From assembly GCF_046707225.1 (NCBI RefSeq), contig NZ_JBJKOP010000040.1, positions 1 to 64,000 on the forward strand: DNA of 64,000 bases, given 5' to 3'. The stretch comes from Caproicibacter sp046707225 (GTDB taxonomy: Bacteria; Bacillota; Clostridia; Oscillospirales; Acutalibacteraceae). A program made the position numbers and the translations under genes. Below, one piece after another: positions 24,966 through 33,986 of the stretch. The first letter of the stretch is position 1. Each line of letters opens with the position of its first letter. The notes below the pieces were generated by a model. The model ran no database searches. It was not told the DNA's origin and saw nothing but the letters and a program-made list of their open reading frames with translations.

Positions 24966-26209
24966 AACGAATTACAGGTCATCTGACCTCAAAAAATCTA
25001 CAATGGTACGCCGTACTCAATCTTTACGACACGAGCGGAAAACGCTCACAAAAGTGGATCAATCTTGATTTAAAAGACCAGCGCGGCACAAAAACGGAAG
25101 CTAATCACCGGCTCGCTGAAATATTGGCGCAGTACAACACCGGCGACCTGTATTTGCAGGAGGCCGTGACTCATGCGGACCGGGAGCGCAACCGGATTGC
25201 CAACATGCTGGTCGAGGACTATCTTCGGGAATGGCTGGAGCAGCACAAACCCAATATTTCAAGTTCAACCTATCTGAATTACAAGCGAATGATCAACGGC
25301 AGGATGACATCCTTTTTCAAGCCGATGAGACTCAAGGTGAAAGAAATCACAGGTGACGAGATCAACGCCTATTACACCAAAATCCGAGCTGATGGGCTGA
25401 AAGGTACGACGGCGCAACGTCACCATGCCATGCTGCACAGGGCTTTCCAACAGGCCGTTAAGCGGCGCATCATTCCTTCAAACCCCTGTCAGCAAGCGGA
25501 TCGTCCCAAATCAGTGCCTTTTATCGGGAACTATTACAACGCCGAGGAGCTAAAAGAGCTTCTGAACTGCGTCGAGGGGGACCCGATCCGCCTGGTCATC
25601 ATGCTGGCGGCCTACTACGGTCTGCGCCGCAGCGAGGTGCTGGGGCTGAAATGGTCCGCGGTGGATTTCACCGCCAAAACGGTCAGCATCCGGCACAAGA
25701 TTCTGGAGGAGGAAACCAAGAGCGGCATCGTGCTCAAGGGCTACGACGTGATGAAAACAAAATCCTCTTACCGCACCCTTCCGCTGATTCCCCATATTGA
25801 AGAGGAACTTCTGGCGGAACAGGCGAGGCAGGAGGAAATGCAGAAGGTCATGCGCGGCGCTTACGACAAAAAATATTCGGAGTACATATGCGTGGACGCC
25901 TTGGGCGGCCTGATTACCCCGCAGTATGTCAGCAGTCATTTTCAGGTGATTCTCAAAGAAAACGGACTGCGGAAAATCCGCTTCCATGATTTGCGGCACA
26001 GCTGTGCCTCGCTTTTGCTGGCAAACAATATTCCCATGAAGATGATTCAGGATTGGCTGGGGCATTCCGATATGGCGACCACCGCCAACATCTACTCGCA
26101 CATCGACAGCTCCAGCAAGCTGGCCAGCGCCAACATGATTGAAGAAGTGCTTGGAGTGACCGAAGACGAGGATAATCCGGAGAACGACAAGGACGAAAAA
26201 CCGGAATAA
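24962..26209 (+). CDS. int: Tyrosine integrase 2 (mosaic paralogue of integrase 1)
   Basis: 415 aa with the same domain layout and catalytic residues as integrase 1 (YGLRRSE, FHDLRHSCAS, LGHSDMATT, TANIYSH). Codon by codon, the first ~190 residues differ at many sites (NLYDTSGKRSQKWINLDLKDQRGTKTEAN against NLYDTDGVRKQRWVSLDLEDKRGTKTEAN), while from about 25550 the DNA is nearly identical. It lacks a functional xis partner upstream. The stop is followed by the same ~190-bp tail, terminator and att half-tRNA as integrase 1. Confidence 0.92.
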   Translation: MKRITGHLTSKNLQWYAVLNLYDTSGKRSQKWINLDLKDQRGTKTEANHRLAEILAQYNTGDLYLQEAVTHADRERNRIANMLVEDYLREWLEQHKPNISSSTYLNYKRMINGRMTSFFKPMRLKVKEITGDEINAYYTKIRADGLKGTTAQRHHAMLHRAFQQAVKRRIIPSNPCQQADRPKSVPFIGNYYNAEELKELLNCVEGDPIRLVIMLAAYYGLRRSEVLGLKWSAVDFTAKTVSIRHKILEEETKSGIVLKGYDVMKTKSSYRTLPLIPHIEEELLAEQARQEEMQKVMRGAYDKKYSEYICVDALGGLITPQYVSSHFQVILKENGLRKIRFHDLRHSCASLLLANNIPMKMIQDWLGHSDMATTANIYSHIDSSSKLASANMIEEVLGVTEDEDNPENDKDEKPE

Positions 26210-26357
26210 GTTCTCCGAAGGTTCGAACCCACGCAATGTCGCAGAAGACTTTCCTATCTTGCAGTTTTCTTGCAAAAAAAGCTTAGAAAAGCCGCGAATC
26301 CGCTTGCCTCGATTTCTACCAAAGTGGGGGAAGTAATGTGAAAGCAGGCATAAAAAT

Positions 26358-26392
26358 GTCCTAAAAGCCCGGAAAGTTCGGGCTTTTAGGAC
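26358..26392 (+). terminator. Terminator after integrase 2
   Basis: Perfect 14-bp stem GTCCTAAAAGCCCG/CGGGCTTTTAGGAC with loop GAAAGTT; adjacent to the att copy. Confidence 0.65.
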
Positions 26393-26397
26393 GATTG

Positions 26398-26453
26398 TGG
26401 CGGAGAGGATGGGATTCGAACCCATGTGACGTTGCCGTCAAACTGATTTCGAG
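26398..26453 (-). other. att site: 3' half of tRNA-Ser(CGA), copy 2
   Basis: Identical over 56 bp to 18972-19027: anticodon loop CTCGAAA, variable arm, T-arm and CCGCCA end on the minus strand. Sequence beyond the anticodon loop differs from copy 1. The two copies bound a 7.4-kb island as direct repeats. Confidence 0.85.
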
Positions 26454-26488
26454 TTATTTGAGGGCAAGTTTCTATGAAACTATCAGGG

Positions 26489-26664
26489 TAACTTTAAGAT
26501 ACCTTAAAATCCCGCAAACCAGCATGAATCAAGGCTTTTCGAGCGAAAACCATGAGTTTACCACGCTTCGGCATGACCACCGAATTTAACGGTTTTCAGA
26601 GCAAAGTGTAGAAAAAGCGTAGAAAAATAGCTTGCGAAATAACCTTAAGATACTTTAAGACCCG
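26489..26664. repeat. Pair of near-palindromic direct repeats
   Basis: TAACTTTAAGATACCTTAAA (26489-26508, then ATCCCG) and TAACCTTAAGATACTTTAAG (26640-26659, then ACCCG) are 151 bp apart. Each has internal dyad TTAAG/CTTAA. They lie between the att copy and excisionase-like gene B, where arm-type integrase or excisionase sites would be expected. The rest of 26454-26785 has no supported gene. Confidence 0.5.
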
Positions 26665-26785
26665 ATACTTTTATAGTACACAAACCACAGCGAATCCTAC
26701 CATTGACATTGATTTTTAAGTGAACAGCCTAAATCAGGAAGAGTAAATCTCTGCCTGTAGGATCAATGTGATTGGAGGAATAGCA

Positions 26786-27358
26786 ATGGCAAATGACTAT
26801 GCTCACCTTCTGGATGAATATCCAGAGGTAATAAGCCAAGATCAGCTTTACAGGATTTGCAGAATAAGCAAACGAAAAGCCACATGGCTTTTAGAGAATG
26901 GGTATATCCCCTGTGAGGATACAGGTAAAAAGACCCGAAGGTTCAAAATTCGAATAACAGATGTGATAGAATACCTTATCCGCTTAGAATATTCCCCTGA
27001 ATCCCTGCTGACACCCCTTGGAATATTCTCAAGCGGAATAAAATATAAGCCAAAGCACAAAATGGTGGAGCCCATAGATTCCGACGAATTTATGAAAATG
27101 CTGAAGAAAAGGTGGAGAAGCTCTCCTGATGCCCTTACTGTGGACGATGCTGTGAAACTGACCGGTTACTGCAAAACCACAGTGTCAGAATGGATAGCCA
27201 AAAAGAAATTATTCGGGGTGTGGTACTACAACAAATACCTGATACCCAAAGACTACCTGATCGAATACATGGCAACCAAAGCCCACCGCATCACTCAGAA
27301 ATCCAAAGAGCATTCTGCTCTGATACAAGAGTATCAAAAAATGGAGAAGTATAGTTAA
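26786..27358 (+). CDS. Two-HTH excisionase-like protein B
   Basis: 190 aa, homologous to the protein at 20267-20839. The first HTH is ISQDQLYRICRISKRKATWLLENGYIPCED, the second ALTVDDAVKLTGYCKTTVSEWIAKKKLFGVWYYNKYLIPKDYLIEYM. GGAGG lies 7 nt before ATG 26786. In the neighbouring island the homologue overlaps its integrase; here no integrase is present between the att site and this gene, so the cognate recombinase may be lost or replaced by integrase 2. Confidence 0.72.
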   Translation: MANDYAHLLDEYPEVISQDQLYRICRISKRKATWLLENGYIPCEDTGKKTRRFKIRITDVIEYLIRLEYSPESLLTPLGIFSSGIKYKPKHKMVEPIDSDEFMKMLKKRWRSSPDALTVDDAVKLTGYCKTTVSEWIAKKKLFGVWYYNKYLIPKDYLIEYMATKAHRITQKSKEHSALIQEYQKMEKYS

Positions 27359-27553
27359 GGAATGTATTAGAAAAAAACTGTTTTCCACATATACTCTTTA
27401 AGGTTGAACCTTTATATCTTAAACCAGGAAACAATTACGTTGTTTTATAAGTTATAACTGATAAAACAATCAGAAACGATAAGCTCAAGACGAACGTTCG
27501 GACTGCAAGCGCACTTTGAGTCTTGGGCTTAATTCTTTTTAAAGAAAGTCTGT

Positions 27554-27579
27554 AAACCTTGATGCTTTCAGGTTTTTTT
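27554..27579 (+). terminator. Terminator after excisionase-like gene B
   Basis: AAACCT/AGGTTT stem with a 10-nt loop followed by T7 and C. A further long imperfect dyad (AAGCTCAAGAC with GTCTTGGGCTT) lies at about 27480-27530. Confidence 0.65.
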
Positions 27580-27653
27580 CCATATCAAGTAAAGATTGAT
27601 ACCGGTGTTTTACCCTGCATCAATCATTTGATGTGAGGAACGCAACCAGTGTT

Positions 27654-29237
27654 CTATATCGCAGATTCCTCCACTTTCGCAAAACGACGATAACCAATAT
27701 TTACCGCAGGGTTATAGCCTGCATCATGAACCGCTTGTATCCAGTCATTCATTGCAATAAGAAATGTAATGGAACTGACCTCCGATAGTTTTGTTAGATC
27801 CGATTTTCTTTCGTCAAAAATAAGCCACAGGCAGATTGTCGTGACACCGTGAACACTTTCATCTTGTGAAAGCCTCTTGTTTTGAATAAGAGATACTGTT
27901 GTCAATGATTGGTCGATGACATATATGAGCTTTTGGGGCGTTCCCATTTTAACAAAATACAGACAATCGTCCTTTTTCATATCAGCAATTTCAACATTAA
28001 AACCTCGAACCCCTTCTTCGTCAGCGCTACTTTTATGAAGGACGATATGCCCACGTTGCTCCATCATATCAATTAGCGTTTGTTCTTCTTGATTAACAAC
28101 GCCATATTGCCGTTGTTGTGTCTGAGAATATTTTTTTAATATAACAGGGGCATCGCGATTAAGTTGGACGCTGTCAATTTTATCTTTCAGATAAGCCACA
28201 TAGTCTTGAGAAAATTTCATCCATCTTCCCCCTATGAGGCAGCACCAATCATCTGTAACGTATTCAACCAGTTCTTTTATAGGTTGTGTTAAGCGCCGTT
28301 TTCCATCTTTCCATAAACCAACCTTTACTCTATCAATATCATCAACAACACTGATGCCCTTGCCAGAGATATTCGATAAAAAATGTCCAACGGTTTCCTT
28401 GGATATAGAATCTTCCTTACTCGCTTTTTCCACAAATTCTTGTTCACCAATCTTCGTTTTTATCTGCATCGCAAACCCATCGTATTCATCAGTGAATGTA
28501 AAGAAAACGGAATTTAGTGAAAACTCATCAATATCTACTGAAACGGAGTTTTCGCGCAAGCTTTGGCATAACAAAGAATCCAATCGCCTGATTTCAGCGG
28601 CATCTTTAATTACTTTTGCTCTTGGGAGTTGAATACGAGGCGGCAGTTCCATGGCTGCTTCAATCTCATCTAAAATCAGATATACTTCTTCCGGGATATG
28701 TGGAATTGACAACTTAACAGATTGTCCAAACGTTACGGACTTTCCCCAAGTTTCATGGGCATCGGTACTGCCTTTAATTAGTCCGATTGACTCACCGCTC
28801 TCATAACTCAATTCATTATTCCGAGTGTATGAAGTAATAGTCTTGCTTCTACGCGATGAAAAATGTTTTGCCTGTTTCATTCTTGATCTTTGAAAAATGC
28901 GCTCCGCAAGTTGTAGCCCGAAGTCGTAGTAACAAAATGGTGATAAGTAAAAATGCGCTTTTCCAAGGCTTATTGCGTATTCTCCGCCTTCTGGCACTTG
29001 AATAAGAAGAACGGCAAAATAGCTTTTATTGCTGGGTTCTTCGTCGAGGTTTACAAATGACGAGTATAGCCGAATCCACTCAATTTGGGCTTCAATAGGC
29101 TCGTCGGAGAAGTAAAAAGAGTGAACATATCCATCAATATCTTCATGATACGTTTCGGTTAGACCAACCTCTTGAAATTTTTGAAGCATCCCGATGCGTA
29201 ACTCAGGATCAACTTTGAAGATATTATAGTTTGGCAT
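27654..29237 (-). CDS. DUF6119 / TIGR04141-type protein in modification island
   Basis: A 527-aa protein with blocks shared with 708-2345: an EYAISLGKAHFYLSPFCYYDFGLQLAERI region, NELSYESGESIGLIKG and the C-terminal YVIDQSLTTVSLIQNK. It is the last gene of a minus-strand operon, 12 nt after vsr. Family function is not established; frequent neighbourhood with DNA modification genes suggests a defence role. Start ATG 29237 with a GGGGGA RBS. The two DUF6119 proteins in this window are strongly diverged from each other, so they are not a recent duplication. Confidence 0.78.
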   Translation of the reverse strand: MPNYNIFKVDPELRIGMLQKFQEVGLTETYHEDIDGYVHSFYFSDEPIEAQIEWIRLYSSFVNLDEEPSNKSYFAVLLIQVPEGGEYAISLGKAHFYLSPFCYYDFGLQLAERIFQRSRMKQAKHFSSRRSKTITSYTRNNELSYESGESIGLIKGSTDAHETWGKSVTFGQSVKLSIPHIPEEVYLILDEIEAAMELPPRIQLPRAKVIKDAAEIRRLDSLLCQSLRENSVSVDIDEFSLNSVFFTFTDEYDGFAMQIKTKIGEQEFVEKASKEDSISKETVGHFLSNISGKGISVVDDIDRVKVGLWKDGKRRLTQPIKELVEYVTDDWCCLIGGRWMKFSQDYVAYLKDKIDSVQLNRDAPVILKKYSQTQQRQYGVVNQEEQTLIDMMEQRGHIVLHKSSADEEGVRGFNVEIADMKKDDCLYFVKMGTPQKLIYVIDQSLTTVSLIQNKRLSQDESVHGVTTICLWLIFDERKSDLTKLSEVSSITFLIAMNDWIQAVHDAGYNPAVNIGYRRFAKVEESAI

Positions 29238-29249
29238 ATGTATCCCCCT

Positions 29250-29657
29250 TTACTTCATCAAATTAAGTTTTACAAGTAATTTGGAAAGGTTCTTCTTTTT
29301 TAGTTCGCACTCCCAAATTCGTACTACCGTCCATCCGCGTTGTTCAAATTTCGCAGTTACCTCTCTGTCATGCATAATGTTTCTTTTCCGTTTTGCAGCC
29401 CAAAAGTCCTCATTTTCTTTCGGCCGCGTGTTACGACAATCATGTCCGTGCCAAAAACAGCCATCTACGAATACGGCAATTCGACGCTCCATAAACACGA
29501 AATCTGGATGACCCTTGACGGTATAGTTTCGTCGCCAACCGGTTATTCCGTACTCATGAAACACCTCGATTAAACGCAACTCTGTGGACTTGTTGCCTTT
29601 GGAGCGCACCTTACTCATAACTGCTGAACGAGTCGCTTTATCGTATACGTCTGGCAT
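29250..29657 (-). CDS. vsr: Very-short-patch repair endonuclease
   Basis: 135 aa with the Vsr signature: RSAVMSKVRSKGNKSTELRLIEVFHEYGITGWRRNY, KGHPDFVFMERRIAVFVDGCFWHGHDCRNTRP, and EDFWAAKRKRNIMHDREVTAKFEQRGWTVVRIWECEL. The catalytic Asp (PDF), FVDGCFWH and zinc-binding positions are retained. It nicks at T:G mismatches that arise by deamination of 5-methylcytosine, which fits the two C5 methyltransferases in the same operon. It starts 6 nt after the upstream gene's stop. Confidence 0.92.
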   Translation of the reverse strand: MPDVYDKATRSAVMSKVRSKGNKSTELRLIEVFHEYGITGWRRNYTVKGHPDFVFMERRIAVFVDGCFWHGHDCRNTRPKENEDFWAAKRKRNIMHDREVTAKFEQRGWTVVRIWECELKKKNLSKLLVKLNLMK

Positions 29658-29663
29658 CCCACA

Positions 29664-32600
29664 TCACCTCGATTCGCCGCCGCAATCCGGCAAAATCAGA
29701 GGATAGTGTCCTTTAATAACATCGTGCATTACGATATCAATTTCTCCAACAAGTTCAACATATTCAAGCAACTTGTTCACAAGATTAAGAAATTCTCCCA
29801 TATCTTCTGCGGTAAAGGCACAATGGGTAAAGTCGTATGAGTTAAACTTCATCCATGCGTTCTTGATAACCTCATATCCAGAGATGTTTATTCTTTGAAC
29901 ATCCAGAGGACAAGGAATTATGATATTGGTTCGGCCGTCCGTCAACGTGATGGTCTCATTATCCTCATCGAATGGCTGGATGCCTTTCGTCCATGAGAGT
30001 CTGAAGTCTGGAGGTACCAGCGACTTAACAGCATCATAATCATATCCCGCAAGATTTTGTGGTGTGTAGTCTCGTTTTTCCAACGCAGCTACTTTTCGCC
30101 CAAGTTCAGCAATCTGCATAAACGTGTCGGCGTCATTAACTACAGGGATACGTGGGCGCAAATCCGCACGATTAACCGTGAATAGAGCACCCTCGAATTC
30201 ATCAAGGTAGACTTGCGAGCAAAGAATGGCAAAAGTATAGAATACTACCTCTGTGGCAAGGGCAACCCCATCAATACCCAAGAGCGTTGCAAGTAGTTCA
30301 CAAAGCCGATCATTGATATTTTCACGTAGAGTGTCGCTCTTCTTACTGACTGGGTACTGATTCAAGTAAATGAAAGAGTTTCCACGACGGCACAGATCAT
30401 TATCGGGATAATACCAGCAAAAAGAAGCAAAAGGCTTTAAGCTATCTTTCTGATCCTTCGGCGAGTGCGATAATGCAAAGCCAATGGTATTTTCATCAGC
30501 ATACGCTTTTCCGATCTCCGGACGCCGCCTTGTCCCACCGCCTCCAACTCGACTGAATTTATGTAGCAAGTCTTGCCAAAGGAATGCTTTCATCGACAAG
30601 AACGGTCGAAAAGCATAATCTACAATGTTTTGGTCAAGGGTAGCCTCAACCGCTTGCGCACTCCCTAATTCATTCAGTGCATCAGCAAAGGCGCGGGTAT
30701 CGGCCTCCTGCGGGGGCTTATCCTGAGAACGCAACCACTCCTCGGAAGCCTGCATTCCGTGCTTCATTATTTCTTTGCTACGGCGTTTCAACATAGGCGC
30801 CTTCAAGTGTGTAAAGAGGCTGGATGGAGCAAGTTTAATACCGGAGCAATGATTCTTAAACACTGCGTTCAGCTCGGACTCTCCGCTTACAGGCCAATAT
30901 GATAAATACAGCTCTTCGTCAAACGGCAAGGACGGACGTAGGGCATAATTTGAATTATCTATAGAGTAACCATCAAACATTTTTAGGGACACATTGGCGT
31001 CTTGCTCAAGCCATGCTGTTTTCTCAGTCTTTGCGAACCGCGAGATATCGAAGTATTTAAACTCGTTCATTGCCGAAGTTTCTCCGAATTTTCTTGTTGC
31101 AATGAGTACCGCTCGACCTTGCTGCGTCCTAAACATACTGTCAGAACGGATGCCAGCCCTTGCGTCTGCATCGACCGACACTATCCAGGCGGACGAGAAA
31201 TGTTCGACAATATACTTCCGAGCGTATTTATAAGACTCGGCTTCAAGGAATGTCGCTGGAACGATATATGCTAAGACTGAGTGATTATTCGAATGCTCCA
31301 GCATTTCACATCCCCAACGTAAAAACTGAAGATGAGGATTGTTAACCTGCTTTTGCGTATTTTGTCTTGCGTGTCGATTCTCGGCAGGAGGACGAAAATC
31401 ATCCATTAGCCCCAATATCTTTGAAAAATCCGAACCTATATTTGTCTTTGACGAATCCGAGGAAGGGGGATTCCCTATGACAAGAGTAATTGGTCGAGAG
31501 GACAGTTCCCGTGCGCGATTAAGCTCAAATCCCTCAACCGTATCCGTATTGGCTGGTTCTCTCCCAAATACGCAGTCGCTGAGAGTGTTCGCCAGTATCA
31601 ATTCGTATCTTGAACGATAATCTCTGATTTCTTGATTCAGCACTGCCATTCGATAGTTTGCAAGCATATAGGGAGCGGGAAGGATCTCAATTCCGCAAAG
31701 AGAAAACGCACCACACCGCACATCGTTTTGACGTATTCTTTCTAAAAATGAACCTGTCCCACAGCAGGGGTCGATCAGCATATTACCATCGTCAAAGATA
31801 CTCACACCATCAAAATTATCACGAGCAATAATCTCTGTCAAACGAACAATACAATCGGCCAGTTCACTCGGCGTATAATATGCGCCGTAGTCAAAGCGTG
31901 AGCGCGGATCGAACTTTGAAAGAAATAGTTCAAACAGCTTGTGGTAATCGGGACTACGCCGTTGCTGCTCGGTCATATGTACAAACGACAAAAACCGAAT
32001 GCATTCATCTGTCCAATTCAGGATGAAGCTGTCATTGTCACCGTGGTTGTTGAGATAATGAATTATTGTAAGGAACGGACGCAACGCCTGACCATCCACG
32101 ACATCCCGCGCCAGATAATCCTTTATCTTACGTTCCTTTTCAGTCGGAGAATCGTTGTCTGTACATTCAATGCGATGGGCGTACAACAACGCGAACATAA
32201 TCACTTGTGCGGAAAAGTCAGCAAATACCTTGTCTCGCCTCATGTTTTCATCATTATGGTTATAGACCAAAACGCGTAACTCATCCAAAAGTGATATAGC
32301 ATTCCTTTCGGTCTCATCCATCGCTTCATCTATCGGGATGCTCGAATAGCGCAGGATTTCGTCCGACAGATACTTTGTTCGCAAAGCAACTAACTCAACG
32401 AGCTTTCCTTCGTCGCAATACTGTGGGGACGGATCGGCAAAGAACCTGCGCATCATAACCTCAAACTGAGGATTTAGAGTTAGGCGCGACCAGTCCGGGC
32501 GATTCATGTGGGATTTGTCTATTAGAGATATAATTTGGGGATGCACACCCTCGTCAAAGGAGTAGATGAAATCAATTCCATCGGTAATTATCAATTTATG

Positions 32601-32942
32601 CCCCAACGACAAATAACGATTGAACTGCTCCTCGTGCACTGTGATATCAAAGGCTCCCGCGGAGAGCCCCTTTGCCTCAATGTAACCATAAACGCCGAGA
32701 GTTGCTCTGTCATGGATAAGCCAGTCGGGACGCCCCATCCGAGCCTGATTACGTGGTTCAAGAATGACCACGATATCCGAGCTACCGTTTAGCTCCATTG
32801 CCAATTCCTTGAATAGCGTATCTAATGAAGGTCGAAAAGAGAGTTCGGCTGTGTGTTGGTGAGCGGCGAGAGAATCGTTGTAATCACGCTGCAAGCTCTT
32901 TAAGTAACGCTTTATAATTGCCTGATATGACACATCTCTCAC
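29664..32942 (-). CDS. PD-(D/E)XK nuclease fused to N6-adenine methyltransferase
   Basis: A 1092-aa protein. Residues ~70-91 (GRPDW...YGYIEAKG) carry a PD...ExK nuclease motif (P72 D73, E89-A-K91). A helical linker is followed by an N6-MTase domain: GAYYTPSELADCIV (~353), motif I DPCCGTGSFL (391-400) and motif IV NPPS (491-494), a variant of the common NPPY. The C-terminal third (~700-1090) is likely target recognition. This is the layout of single-chain Type IIG or ISP-like restriction-modification enzymes. It starts at GTG overlapping the dcm stop by 4 nt. Target sequence cannot be predicted. Confidence 0.82.
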   Translation of the reverse strand: MRDVSYQAIIKRYLKSLQRDYNDSLAAHQHTAELSFRPSLDTLFKELAMELNGSSDIVVILEPRNQARMGRPDWLIHDRATLGVYGYIEAKGLSAGAFDITVHEEQFNRYLSLGHKLIITDGIDFIYSFDEGVHPQIISLIDKSHMNRPDWSRLTLNPQFEVMMRRFFADPSPQYCDEGKLVELVALRTKYLSDEILRYSSIPIDEAMDETERNAISLLDELRVLVYNHNDENMRRDKVFADFSAQVIMFALLYAHRIECTDNDSPTEKERKIKDYLARDVVDGQALRPFLTIIHYLNNHGDNDSFILNWTDECIRFLSFVHMTEQQRRSPDYHKLFELFLSKFDPRSRFDYGAYYTPSELADCIVRLTEIIARDNFDGVSIFDDGNMLIDPCCGTGSFLERIRQNDVRCGAFSLCGIEILPAPYMLANYRMAVLNQEIRDYRSRYELILANTLSDCVFGREPANTDTVEGFELNRARELSSRPITLVIGNPPSSDSSKTNIGSDFSKILGLMDDFRPPAENRHARQNTQKQVNNPHLQFLRWGCEMLEHSNNHSVLAYIVPATFLEAESYKYARKYIVEHFSSAWIVSVDADARAGIRSDSMFRTQQGRAVLIATRKFGETSAMNEFKYFDISRFAKTEKTAWLEQDANVSLKMFDGYSIDNSNYALRPSLPFDEELYLSYWPVSGESELNAVFKNHCSGIKLAPSSLFTHLKAPMLKRRSKEIMKHGMQASEEWLRSQDKPPQEADTRAFADALNELGSAQAVEATLDQNIVDYAFRPFLSMKAFLWQDLLHKFSRVGGGGTRRRPEIGKAYADENTIGFALSHSPKDQKDSLKPFASFCWYYPDNDLCRRGNSFIYLNQYPVSKKSDTLRENINDRLCELLATLLGIDGVALATEVVFYTFAILCSQVYLDEFEGALFTVNRADLRPRIPVVNDADTFMQIAELGRKVAALEKRDYTPQNLAGYDYDAVKSLVPPDFRLSWTKGIQPFDEDNETITLTDGRTNIIIPCPLDVQRINISGYEVIKNAWMKFNSYDFTHCAFTAEDMGEFLNLVNKLLEYVELVGEIDIVMHDVIKGHYPLILPDCGGESR

Positions 32943-33985
32943 CTCTTTCCTTTATAATAGGTTATGATACTCTCTCCGATAGCTTTAGCCAATTTAGGTG
33001 GAACTGCATTTCCAATTTGGCGAGCAATTTCAATTTTCGATCCTTTGAAAACAAAGTCCAAAGGAAATGTCTGCAGCAATGCGCCTTCGCACAACGAGAT
33101 GCTCCTCGGTTGATCCGGATGGCCAAATAGGCCTCGGGTAAAGCTGTCAAAACGAGCGGTTATGGTCGGCGCTACTTCGTCCCAAGACATGCGTCCGTAT
33201 ACGTTACGATGCCCAATAATAGCGCTGTCCACTTTATGACAATCAGCTAACAACTCTTTAGGCAGATGATCCCGCCCTTGCCCTTGCTGCAACGCCTGTA
33301 TGCGTTGCAGATTTTTTTCTGACAACCGATCACGTCGATGCAATGGAAAGTCAGGATGTGCTTTACCGTCTTCAGGAGGAGGGGGAAGGAAAGATATTGT
33401 ATCACGAACGGTATGTTTTTCGCCCGTTGGTTTGGGGAATATATACGTCGAACCAATATCATGCCGTTCGCCTACCAAGACAAGTCTCTTCCTCCGTTGT
33501 GGAACACCATAATCCTCTGCGTCGACGGGTTGTTTATGAACATGATAGCCAATAGACTCCATTTTCTCAATCAGCTCTGCCAGGATGGTTTTTCCTCGTT
33601 TACCTTGAATACCCGATACATTCTCCATAACAAAAAACATCGGACGAACCTCTTCGATAAGTCTTCCGTATAGGAGAACTAGCTCGTTTCGAACGTCTGT
33701 ATCCTTACCGATACGTTGGACAGAAAACCCCTGGCAAGGGGGTCCTCCGGCAAGCAAGAACAACTCGCCTTGCTTTAACCCGATCATATCAAGCAGCCGT
33801 CCTCCAAGCATATTTCTAATGTCCTCGCAGAGAGCGGGATGTGCGAAATATTTAGGATTGCTTTGAATCGATTCGATACACCTTTTGTCTATGTCAAAGC
33901 TCAACAGGATTTCAAATCCCGCCTCACTCAATCCCAACGATAAACCGCCTGCTCCCGAGAAACTATCGACGCAAGTGAAACGCAT
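32939..33985 (-). CDS. dcm: C5-cytosine DNA methyltransferase B
   Basis: 348 aa with all main C5-MTase motifs: I VDSFSGAGGLSLGL (residues 6-19), IV GGPPCQGFSV (catalytic Cys 84), VI MENVSG, VIII RRKRLVLVG, IX-like near the TRD, and X IGNAVPPKLA. ATG 33985 has a GGAGGCGAGG site and follows the stop of the first dcm by one base. The target-recognition region is short. It should methylate cytosine at C5 in a specific sequence. Confidence 0.92.
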   Translation of the reverse strand: MRFTCVDSFSGAGGLSLGLSEAGFEILLSFDIDKRCIESIQSNPKYFAHPALCEDIRNMLGGRLLDMIGLKQGELFLLAGGPPCQGFSVQRIGKDTDVRNELVLLYGRLIEEVRPMFFVMENVSGIQGKRGKTILAELIEKMESIGYHVHKQPVDAEDYGVPQRRKRLVLVGERHDIGSTYIFPKPTGEKHTVRDTISFLPPPPEDGKAHPDFPLHRRDRLSEKNLQRIQALQQGQGRDHLPKELLADCHKVDSAIIGHRNVYGRMSWDEVAPTITARFDSFTRGLFGHPDQPRSISLCEGALLQTFPLDFVFKGSKIEIARQIGNAVPPKLAKAIGESIITYYKGKR

Positions 33986-33986
33986 A

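Noticed and set aside
26395..26589. 64-aa ORF beginning in the att site
   Set aside because: Reads through the tRNA-Ser fragment; a typical spurious ORF over a tRNA gene.
29664..32942. BREX PglX or DISARM methylase
   Set aside because: No PglZ, BrxC, DrmA/B/C or other core genes of those systems are present; the N-terminal PD-(D/E)XK motif fits a single-chain Type IIG-like enzyme.
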